Below, one piece after another: positions 1 to 6,590 of a stretch of 9,265 nucleotides of DNA. How positions within the stretch are numbered: the stretch's first letter is position 1; each line of letters begins with the position of its first letter. The translations under genes were made by a program, and so were the position numbers. This stretch comes from CAZPAH01 sp964584495 (GTDB lineage: Bacteria; Krumholzibacteriota; Krumholzibacteriia; Krumholzibacteriales; Krumholzibacteriaceae). The notes under the pieces were generated by a model, which saw nothing but the letters and a program-made list of their open reading frames with translations, was not told where the DNA came from and made no database searches. The DNA lies in assembly GCA_964584495.1 (NCBI GenBank), contig CAZPAH010000111.1, positions 1-9,265 on the forward strand. Reading direction: 5' to 3'.

Positions 1-1271
1 TTTATCTTGAGACCTTCGCCGAGCTCCTCGAGGTTGTACCTGAGAAGGCGGGTCCCCGAATCGAGTGTCGTCATAGCGAACCCGACCGCCATCACTACGA
101 TAAAGCTCTTGGCGACATCGAGAGGAATACCCGTCTTGGAAACGAAAAGACCGGCCCCCTGGACAAATGCTTCCATCTTTGCCGTCAACCCTGAAGCCGA
201 TTCCCATGAAGAGTATCGGCCGGTCCATCCGATCCTCGAAACCCCGGATGTGCACGCCAATACAACGATCATCGCGAGAAGTCCCTCGGCCAGCATGCCG
301 CCATACCCGATCCTGACGGCGTCGGTCTCCTTGGAAAGCTGCTTCGCGGTCGTTCCCGTCGCCACCAGGCTGTGGAATCCGGAAATCGCCCCGCAGGCGA
401 CAGTGATGAACAGGAATGGAAACAGGGGGGGAGCGCCGGTGGATATATGATTCACCGCCGGCGCGTTGATCGCCGGACGGAATATTATCAGGCCCAAGTA
501 CATGAGAAGCATGCCGATCACCAGCTGGTAGGCGTTGAGGTAATCCCTCGGCTGCAGGAGAAGCCATACCGGCAGGACGGAGGCGATGAATGCATATGTT
601 ATAAGCAGGTATACCCACAGGTTCTGACCGATGCCGGTCACCGGGAATTTAATCCCCAGCCATATCGATATGAGCATCAGCACCAGCGCGACGACCGTCG
701 TAACCGCGAGGTTCACTTTCCACCTGTAGACGAGAAGCCCTACGATTACCGCTAAAAAAATCAGGGCGGATACGGGTATGATCGATTCGGGATGAGATGC
801 CGAGGTGAAAAGACTCGCTATAACCCTGACGAATGTTCCCATGCAGAGGGAGAGCGCGAAAAATATGAGCAGCAGGAAGAGGATATGGGCCCTTCCCCCG
901 ACAAGCGATCTTGTCACATCCCCTATGGAACGACCCCTGTTCCTCAGGGAGACGAATAGGGCGGACAGATCGTGCACGCATCCTATGAAGATCGATCCGA
1001 AAAGTATCCACAACACCGCAGGAAGCCATCCCCATATCACGGCTATCGCCGGTCCGAGTATCGGTCCGAGACCCGCTATCGAGGCGAAGTGGTGACCGAA
1101 TAGGATCACCGGCCTTGTCGGAACGAAATCGACGCCATCCTGAAATTCGTGTGCCGGGGTTTTCCGCCCGGGTTCGAGAGACAGGACCTTCCTGCTTATG
1201 AAACGGGCGTAGAAACGGTAGGCCAACAGATAAGCAACCAGCGTAACAACCGCAACCGTTAAGGCATTCAT
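1..1271 (-). CDS. cstA: Carbon starvation protein CstA-family transporter (C-terminus cut by window edge)
   Basis: Multi-pass inner-membrane transporter of the CstA family, whose studied members take up peptides or pyruvate. The frame is open from the ATG at 1271 to the window edge, about 423 residues, with no stop. Family signatures are clear: FGHHFASIAGLGPILGPA at residues 58-75, LQPRDYLNAYQL near 238-249, CGAISGFHSLVATGTTAKQL at about 291-310, and TTLDSGTRLLRY near 401-412, which lies close to the C-terminal helices. Those spacings suggest a shorter form than the roughly 700-residue E. coli CstA. The start is supported by AAGGGGG 8 nt upstream (1280-1286). A candidate promoter lies further upstream. 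The gene is divergent from the Nudix gene across 240 nt. The missing end prevents calling the full length, and the substrate (peptide, pyruvate or other) cannot be read from the sequence. Family assignment is firm. Confidence 0.93.
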   Translation of the reverse strand, partial: MNALTVAVVTLVAYLLAYRFYARFISRKVLSLEPGRKTPAHEFQDGVDFVPTRPVILFGHHFASIAGLGPILGPAIAVIWGWLPAVLWILFGSIFIGCVHDLSALFVSLRNRGRSIGDVTRSLVGGRAHILFLLLIFFALSLCMGTFVRVIASLFTSASHPESIIPVSALIFLAVIVGLLVYRWKVNLAVTTVVALVLMLISIWLGIKFPVTGIGQNLWVYLLITYAFIASVLPVWLLLQPRDYLNAYQLVIGMLLMYLGLIIFRPAINAPAVNHISTGAPPLFPFLFITVACGAISGFHSLVATGTTAKQLSKETDAVRIGYGGMLAEGLLAMIVVLACTSGVSRIGWTGRYSSWESASGLTAKMEAFVQGAGLFVSKTGIPLDVAKSFIVVMAVGFAMTTLDSGTRLLRYNLEELGEGLKI

Positions 1272-1311
1272 CCCGCATTCCCCCTTGTCCAAAAGAAACA
1301 CCGGTCTGGCC

Positions 1312-1340
1312 ATAGTACACCAAATCGCCTCGGTGGACAA
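1312..1340 (-). promoter_or_regulatory. Candidate sigma70-type promoter for cstA
   Basis: Read on the minus strand, TTGTCC (1340-1335) is followed by a 17-nt spacer and TACTAT (1317-1312). Each hexamer matches its consensus at four of six positions and the spacing is ideal. Transcription would begin near 1305, giving a leader of about 35 nt that contains the AAGGGGG ribosome site. The match is moderate and this host's sigma factor preferences are unknown. Confidence 0.4.
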
Positions 1341-1511
1341 GATCAAGATTGACGGGGAACCGGCGAACCCAACCAACCCTCTTGCAGCAGGAGCCGCCGC
1401 TATATATCTTCCGGGAAGGGGGGGCATTCCTCCATCGAAATGACGATGCGGCGGCGGCCGTTATCGACGCCGTCGGAAGAAGCCGTATACCGTCGGCCGA
1501 AGGAGAAAGCG

Positions 1512-2018
1512 TTGAACAAAGTAATGAAATTCTGTCCGTTCTGCGGCGGCGAGCTCTCGATCCGTCTTAGTGAAGGGCGGGAAAGGTCTTACTGTGAGGC
1601 CGAAGACAGGTTCCTGTACAGCAATCCCATTCCGGCATCGACGAGTCTCGTTTTCGACTCCCTTGGACGCATACTGCTCGTATTGAGAAACAGGGAACCC
1701 GGCGCGGGTTGCTGGGCACTGCCCGGTGGATTCGTCGAGATAGGCGAAAAACCATCGGAGGCAGCCGCCAGGGAGCTCGAGGAAGAGACAGGATTGAAAG
1801 GAATGGAGCCGGAACTCATCGACGTGATTCATCACGAGAGCGAATTCTACGGAACATCGCTTCTGATTATAGGATATAGATTCCGGAGTTACGGCGGCAA
1901 CCTCAAGGCCGGGGACGACGCTGATGAGGCGAGATTCTTCCACCCAGCCGATCTGCCACCGATAGCTTTCAGAAGCCACAGCAAGATGATAGCCGACTCG
2001 ATTTCGGAAAAAGGCTGA
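1512..2018 (+). CDS. Nudix hydrolase with N-terminal zinc-ribbon-like segment
   Basis: Predicted cytoplasmic pyrophosphohydrolase acting on a nucleoside diphosphate linked to another group, 168 residues. The full Nudix box G-x5-E-x7-REUxEExGU is present at residues 73-95 (G73, E79, R87-E88, E91-E92, G94), so the metal-binding catalytic helix looks intact. The N-terminus FCPFCGGEL (7-15) followed by YCEAEDRFLYSNPIP (27-41) matches the zinc-ribbon Nudix subgroup, but the second knuckle has CEAE where CxxC is usual. I chose the TTG at 1512 because AGGAG (1501-1505) lies 6 nt upstream; the ATG at 1524 would be 18 nt away, and an upstream ATG at 1440 gives an arginine-rich extension with no family match. 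It is the only plus-strand gene, 32 nt from the convergent PP-loop gene. Substrate cannot be predicted; NAD(H), ADP-ribose and NTP clean-up are all possible. Confidence 0.88.
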   Translation: MNKVMKFCPFCGGELSIRLSEGRERSYCEAEDRFLYSNPIPASTSLVFDSLGRILLVLRNREPGAGCWALPGGFVEIGEKPSEAAARELEEETGLKGMEPELIDVIHHESEFYGTSLLIIGYRFRSYGGNLKAGDDADEARFFHPADLPPIAFRSHSKMIADSISEKG

Positions 2019-2050
2019 CGGTCCCGCTTCGGCTGATACTTACAGGACGG

Positions 2051-3088
2051 TCAAATCATCCGGCTTTCCGTATCGATCTCGCCAGCAGGCACAGTGTCGA
2101 GTATCTCCTCTTTACCGGCGACCCTGATGGCGATCCTCGCCGACGGCCGGTCCCCTGCATCGCTGTACCGCACGACTACGGCGGCGGCGGTCGCGAGCTC
2201 CTCGGCCGTAAAATCCCCCTGAAGGAGGGCGGTCGGTCCCGGTCGGTCAACCGGGGACAGCAGGCATCCGCCGCTCCAGTTACGCTCGATATAGTTATTC
2301 TCGTTCTCATTCCTTCCGACCACCATCTTGACTGAAGGGGAAAGCCTCAGGTGCCTCCCCGTGGATAGAAGAACGGCATCCTCGTACCCGATGCCGGCAC
2401 CACCACCGTGCGTGATAAAGTCCCGGAACCTTCTCGCGTAGTTCATATCGGTGAGACTGCACCCTCCCGCCGGCTGTTGATACTCGGTCAGTCCCAATTC
2501 CCGGGCCAGCTGAAATTGCCTCTTTCTCGAACGGCCCTGAATATCGAGCAGCTTCTCCCTGTCGACGAGACCTTCCGATTCCACCAAAGTCGGGGGTAGA
2601 AGCCTTGCGCAGAGCGGACGAAGGAGCCTGCCCTGAAGACCGCTGTCCCGCTCGACGAGTCTCATCGCCTGCATGTGCTGCGACATCGGCCTCTGGCCCA
2701 GCACCTCGCCGGTGAAAACAAAGGAAGCCCCCTCTCTTTCCATCTTCTCCTTCGCCCTTTTAAGGAAAAATATCCTGCAGTCGACGCACGGATTTATATT
2801 CTTACCGAAACCATGATCGGGATTTTCGAGCAGTCCCAGGAATTCCTCCGACAGATCGATTACATCGACCGGGATTCCGAGAGCCCCGCCGAGGAGGGCG
2901 GACCTCTCCTCGGCGAGCCTTTCGAGCGTCAATCCTTCGTAGACCCTTCGTTTAAGCGTGCCCGGGCCGAAGCCGTTCAGAAAGTGCACACCGGAAAGCT
3001 CGATCCTCTGCTCCTTTAACAGCGCGACGGCCAAAAGGCTGTCCAGCCCTCCGGATATCATTCCGATGCCCTTGACATTCGAATCCAC
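2051..3088 (-). CDS. PP-loop ATP pyrophosphatase, ThiI/MnmA-like, with C-terminal NFACT-R-like region; probable tRNA thiolation enzyme
   Basis: A 345-residue protein. Its N-terminal PP-loop SGGLDS (12-17) binds ATP and activates a base by adenylation, as in the tRNA sulfur-insertion enzymes ThiI, MnmA and TtcA. Further landmarks are NPCVDCR (99-105), FTGEVLGQRPMSQH (125-138), LLRPLCARLLPPT (155-167) and PAGGC (206-210). Cys101, Cys104 and Cys210 form a CxxC-plus-one pattern like that which holds an Fe-S cluster in TtcA-type enzymes; a cluster here is inference. The region after about 230, with GRHLRLSPSVKMVVGRNENE, resembles the NFACT-R/DUF814-like RNA-binding domain fused to such ATPases in many bacteria; this is recalled, not searched. 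It starts with GTG, with AAAGGA 6 nt upstream (3095-3100). It follows the DppC-like gene by 60 nt on the same strand, so may share its transcript. The modified base and position are unknown. Confidence 0.85.
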   Translation of the reverse strand: MDSNVKGIGMISGGLDSLLAVALLKEQRIELSGVHFLNGFGPGTLKRRVYEGLTLERLAEERSALLGGALGIPVDVIDLSEEFLGLLENPDHGFGKNINPCVDCRIFFLKRAKEKMEREGASFVFTGEVLGQRPMSQHMQAMRLVERDSGLQGRLLRPLCARLLPPTLVESEGLVDREKLLDIQGRSRKRQFQLARELGLTEYQQPAGGCSLTDMNYARRFRDFITHGGGAGIGYEDAVLLSTGRHLRLSPSVKMVVGRNENENNYIERNWSGGCLLSPVDRPGPTALLQGDFTAEELATAAAVVVRYSDAGDRPSARIAIRVAGKEEILDTVPAGEIDTESRMI

Positions 3089-3148
3089 CGGCGATCCTTT
3101 CGGTAAATTGAAGATCCCGTCGGGGAAAGGCGATATATAAGGTTAAAA

Positions 3149-4048
3149 CTATTCCGCTTCCAGCGCAAGCAGCCTCTCAAATCCACGCCCCGCGTAATGA
3201 AACGACAGGCAGACGATGAAGATCATGAAACCGGGAACGAACGCCGCCGCAGGGGAGGTGCGGACGAGATATTGGGCATTGTGAAGCATGTTTCCCCAGG
3301 TGGGCAGGGGAGGCTGAACACCGAAACCGAGAAAGCTGAGGGAGCTCTCTATCAGCATCGCCTGGGCAAAGCCGGCCGTAGAGGCTACGATGACTGGGGA
3401 TAGCGCCTGCGGGAAAATATGCCTGAATAGGATCTTCGAATTCGATACTCCGAGGGAGCGGGCGGCCTCTACGAACTCCTCTTCCCGCAGCTGCATGAAC
3501 TTGGTCCTTGTCAATCTCGCCGTCTCCATCCAGGATGTAGATCCTATCACGATTGGGATTGCCCAGAACCGGTCTCCGAAGGCCGCCGCGGCCACGAGAA
3601 TCACGAGGAAGACGGGGACGGACAAAAAGATATCTATCAACCCGGTCACGAGATGGTCTGTGATGCCCTGAAAATACCCGGCGGCCGCACCGAGCAGAAT
3701 CCCTGCCACCGATGCGATAAACACGGAGAGAAAGGCCGAGAACAGAGTGAAACGGCCGCCGTAGAGAAGCCTCGTGAAAAGATCCCTCCCGAGATCGTCC
3801 GTACCGAGTATATGCTCCACCGATGGAGCGGCGTTGATGTTCGAAAGATCTATCCCATCCCGGCTGTAAGGAGTTAAAAGTGGGGCGAGAATCGATACGA
3901 CCATAACGAGAACGATCAGGATCAGCGATACGGAGGCCATGCGATCCGAGCCAATGCCCTCCCCTTTCCGGCCCGGCCGGCCCCTCGTCACCGGAACGGC
4001 CGAAGGTTCCAGCCTCCAGTATCTTTCTCTAATCCCCGTTCCTTGCAT
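3149..4048 (-). CDS. ABC transporter permease, DppC/OppC-like
   Basis: Inner-membrane permease of a peptide/nickel-type ABC importer, 299 residues, a normal family length. A basic cytoplasmic N-terminus (1-37) leads to the first membrane helix (about 38-58). The family signature HILGTDDLGRDLFTRLLYGG is at 79-98. Four to five more helices follow, and the EAA loop that docks the ATPase is at about 192-218 (FVEAARSLGVSNSKILFRHI). LSFLGFGVQPPLPTWGNML (237-255) is also typical. The C-terminus lacks the usual DxLRDxLDP-like ending and reads FERLLALEAE. The start is ATG with AGGAG 7 nt upstream. It lies 35 nt downstream of the DppB-like gene, so the two permeases almost certainly form one heterodimeric channel with the upstream binding protein. 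No ATPase gene follows. Substrate is likely peptide but unproven. Confidence 0.93.
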   Translation of the reverse strand: MQGTGIRERYWRLEPSAVPVTRGRPGRKGEGIGSDRMASVSLILIVLVMVVSILAPLLTPYSRDGIDLSNINAAPSVEHILGTDDLGRDLFTRLLYGGRFTLFSAFLSVFIASVAGILLGAAAGYFQGITDHLVTGLIDIFLSVPVFLVILVAAAAFGDRFWAIPIVIGSTSWMETARLTRTKFMQLREEEFVEAARSLGVSNSKILFRHIFPQALSPVIVASTAGFAQAMLIESSLSFLGFGVQPPLPTWGNMLHNAQYLVRTSPAAAFVPGFMIFIVCLSFHYAGRGFERLLALEAE

Positions 4049-4083
4049 CGATTCACTCCTGCGCTATTCTCCGCCGGTCCGCG

Positions 4084-5079
4084 TTACCTTTCGGGACGGC
4101 CGGCCGCGGCGAACTTGCCGGCCTTTATCCTGGGATCTATCGTAAAGCAAAGGATATCGCCCGCCAGGTTGAAGAGGATGATGAGCATGGAAGAAACGAC
4201 TACGATACCGAGCACCCTCGGGTAATCCTGCCGCTGCATTCCCTCGTAGAAAAGCCTGCCCATACCGGGCCATGAGAATACCGTCTCCGTTATCACCGCC
4301 CCGGTGAAAAGGGTCGGCACATGCATGACCATGACGGTAATCACCGGAAGCAGCGCATTCTTGAGGGCGTGTTTTAATATGACCGATCTTTCACGGAGGC
4401 CCTTGGCACGCGCTGTTCTAATGAACCCTCCCTCGAACGCCGCGACGAGGCTGGCACGCAAGTACCTGCTCCACGAGGCTATATAGGCGAAAGAGAGCAC
4501 CGAGGCGGGCAGAACGATATGCCTAATCCTGTCGATCAAAGATCCGCCCCCTCCCAGCAGTTCCCTTCCCCCGGCCGGAAATATATGGAGCTTCAGGGAA
4601 AAGAGATAGATCGCCATTATCCCCGTCCAGAATACCGGGACCGATATCCCGGCCACGGCGATTCCCGATAGAATCTGATCTACCGGGCGATCCTTCGTAA
4701 GCGCCGAAAGAACACCCATGATCGTGCCTGCTACTATCCCGATTAAAAAGGCCGCACCCATCAGTTCCAGAGTGGCCGGAATGCGCTCGGCGATCATCCG
4801 GGAGACCGGCCTGCCGTTGACGAAAGATCTACCGAAATCGAGCTTCAGGAAAACCTGCTTGAACCAGCAGAGATATTGCACGGGCAGCGGCCTGTCCAGC
4901 CCGTATATCTCGCGTATTCTTAAGATATCCTCTCCCGTAACCTTCGGGTTTCCCGTAACGAATCCCACAGGCCCCCCCGGAGCGAGGTGAAGCAGGGCGA
5001 AGGTAATAAGAGAGATGGCCACTACCAGCGGCACCACCCTTGCAAGCTTTGCCAGAATATGACTTCTCAATTCACTCAA
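4084..5079 (-). CDS. ABC transporter permease, DppB/OppB-like
   Basis: Inner-membrane permease of a peptide/nickel-type ABC importer, 331 residues. The N-terminus LRSHILAKLARVVPLVVAIS leads into the first helix, followed by HLAPGGP (31-37), a periplasmic stretch with YGLDRPLPVQYLCWFKQVF (59-77) and DFGRSF (81-86), then five more helices. The EAA-type loop is at about 221-247 (RTARAKGLRERSVILKHALK). ITETVFSWPGMGRLFYE (263-279) and the ending DPRIK (315-319) are classic for DppB. I place the start at TTG 5079, overlapping the preceding stop as TTGA; the frame stays open to 5169, but the extra 30 residues overlap the nuclease gene and have no family match. GGCGGGATGGA just upstream provides a weak ribosome site, and translational coupling is likely. 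It partners with the DppC-like permease 35 nt downstream. Confidence 0.92.
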   Translation of the reverse strand: MSELRSHILAKLARVVPLVVAISLITFALLHLAPGGPVGFVTGNPKVTGEDILRIREIYGLDRPLPVQYLCWFKQVFLKLDFGRSFVNGRPVSRMIAERIPATLELMGAAFLIGIVAGTIMGVLSALTKDRPVDQILSGIAVAGISVPVFWTGIMAIYLFSLKLHIFPAGGRELLGGGGSLIDRIRHIVLPASVLSFAYIASWSRYLRASLVAAFEGGFIRTARAKGLRERSVILKHALKNALLPVITVMVMHVPTLFTGAVITETVFSWPGMGRLFYEGMQRQDYPRVLGIVVVSSMLIILFNLAGDILCFTIDPRIKAGKFAAAGRPER

Positions 5080-6590
5080 TCCATCCCGCCGGTGACCGGC
5101 AAGCCGATACCCGCTCTTGATTCCATACGGCTTTCGCTGTTCTTCAGGATGAAACGCTCGCCGGGACATGGAATCTCGGTATCGATATTCAGCTCATCCC
5201 TGATCCTTTGGGCAAGAAGCTCTGACTGATCGGGTTCTCCATGCACTATGAATACCTTTTTCACCCCTGCGATCCCCGCCAGCCACGATATCAATCCTTT
5301 CTGATCGGCGTGCCCGGAGAATGATTCGAATCTCCTCACCTCGATGGATGGCTCGATCCAGGCCTTACTGTATTTCTTGCCATCCCTGTACGTGACGAGA
5401 ACGGTGTCCTCACCGGCCGCCAGGCGCCCTCCGACGGAACCGGGCGGCTGCCAGCCGACAAGGCAGAGCAGGTTCAGGCTATCAGCGTACATTCTCATAA
5501 GGTGCACGGGGGAATTTGCGTGATCGAGATCCCCGCTGGAAGAGATGAAGATTGTGGGAACGTGGTGACGTGAATGAACCTTCAGCGACGTGCTGCTCGA
5601 CACCTCCCTAAGGCCGGGGGAATCGAGGAACCTGTCTCCATAGAACTTCCGGGCCCTCTCTGACATTTCACCGGCGAACCGCCTGTAGACGGCCGTCACC
5701 TTCTTCGCCGTCGGGCTGTCGACGTAAATCAAGGTCCCCGGCGGTATATCCCCTTCCGCCGAAAAGAAGTCGAGTACCGCCATGACCTCCTGTGTCCTGC
5801 CCAACGTGAAAGCGGGGATGAGCACATCGCCTCCCCTCTTGAGCGCTCTTCCGACGGCTCGGGCGAACTCGCCGTATCTCCGCCTTACTCCGGTGGAATC
5901 GCCGCTTCTGATCTTGCCGCCGTAGGTCGATTCTATGACGACGTAATCGGCCGATCCGCAGCTCTCAAGGGGCGGTAGAAGCGCCGAACCTCCCGATCCC
6001 AAATCACCGGAAAATACTATCTTGGTGAGCTTTTTCCCATTGTCGATCCATACCTCGAGGAAAGCGGCTCCGAGAAGGTGTTCCGAACGTCGCAACCTGA
6101 ACTCGATCCTATCGCGGACTATGACACTGTCGAAGGGAAGCGGAACGATTCTATCGAGCGCCATATCGAATTTCGATTTCTCGATCACGGGCCTGGTGAA
6201 CCCCCTAGACATCTTCAGCATGATGGGAACGAGGGCCGCCGTCGCCTCGCTGCAGTACGTGTCGCCATGGAATCCCCCGCTATAGAGCTGGGGCAGCAAC
6301 CCGCAGTGATCGCTGTGCGCATGGGTAAGCAGAACGAACGAGATTCCCGCCGGGTAGGAAGGAAGCACTCCCGTGCCCGATTTCCCGAGCGCCCCGCAAT
6401 CCACGAGGAAGCTCACGTCGCCCGCGGTGACCTGGTGGCAGGACCCCCCCACTTCCCCTGCGGCGCCCAGAAATTGTATGACGGGGTTTTTCCCCGGAAC
6501 TGTCTTTACCAAATAGAAGCAGATCAGTATGAAAAGGATCGAGACACCTACCGATCGAGCGGGGAGAATCGTCCTTAAATCGCGTTTCAC
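5076..6590 (-). CDS. Membrane-anchored beta-CASP metallo-beta-lactamase nuclease (CPSF73/Ysh1-like)
   Basis: A predicted zinc-dependent RNA-processing nuclease of 504 residues. The lactamase part shows HAHSDH (90-95), SEHLLGAA (His171) and FSGDLG (Asp196), the usual two-zinc ligands. The beta-CASP part shows ESTYGG (Glu220), IPAFTLGRTQE (258-268), VGWQPPGSVGGRL (378-390), SGHAD (His427) and VHGEPDQ. His363 fits motif B, but the preceding SSGDLDHANSPVH departs from the common SGMLxGG form. Residues 1-36 are an extension with a hydrophobic helix (13-28) after a basic start (K2, R3, R6, R12) and no clear signal-peptidase site, so it looks like a membrane anchor. Basic charges favour a cytoplasmic N-terminus, which would put the enzyme outside the membrane, but K29 and K34 on the other side make this uncertain. 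The GTG start is the first codon after the binding-protein stop. RNA processing is the family role; the true substrate is unknown. Confidence 0.88.
   Translation of the reverse strand: MKRDLRTILPARSVGVSILFILICFYLVKTVPGKNPVIQFLGAAGEVGGSCHQVTAGDVSFLVDCGALGKSGTGVLPSYPAGISFVLLTHAHSDHCGLLPQLYSGGFHGDTYCSEATAALVPIMLKMSRGFTRPVIEKSKFDMALDRIVPLPFDSVIVRDRIEFRLRRSEHLLGAAFLEVWIDNGKKLTKIVFSGDLGSGGSALLPPLESCGSADYVVIESTYGGKIRSGDSTGVRRRYGEFARAVGRALKRGGDVLIPAFTLGRTQEVMAVLDFFSAEGDIPPGTLIYVDSPTAKKVTAVYRRFAGEMSERARKFYGDRFLDSPGLREVSSSTSLKVHSRHHVPTIFISSSGDLDHANSPVHLMRMYADSLNLLCLVGWQPPGSVGGRLAAGEDTVLVTYRDGKKYSKAWIEPSIEVRRFESFSGHADQKGLISWLAGIAGVKKVFIVHGEPDQSELLAQRIRDELNIDTEIPCPGERFILKNSESRMESRAGIGLPVTGGMD

Noticed and set aside
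649..1323. A 224-residue minus-strand open frame covering the N-terminal half of cstA
   Set aside because: It is a different frame over clear CstA coding sequence, and its Arg/Gly/Ser-rich translation matches nothing recognisable.
1382..1408. TTGCAG with TATATATC as a promoter for the Nudix gene
   Set aside because: The spacer is only 13-15 nt and the -35 match is weak; the start would also leave a leader of about 100 nt. Not strong enough to list.
2019..2050. A bidirectional terminator between the convergent Nudix and PP-loop genes
   Set aside because: I looked for a stem with a T run on either strand. Only short direct repeats (GGCTGA and ACGGTC) and 3-4 bp pairings are present, so no terminator is called.
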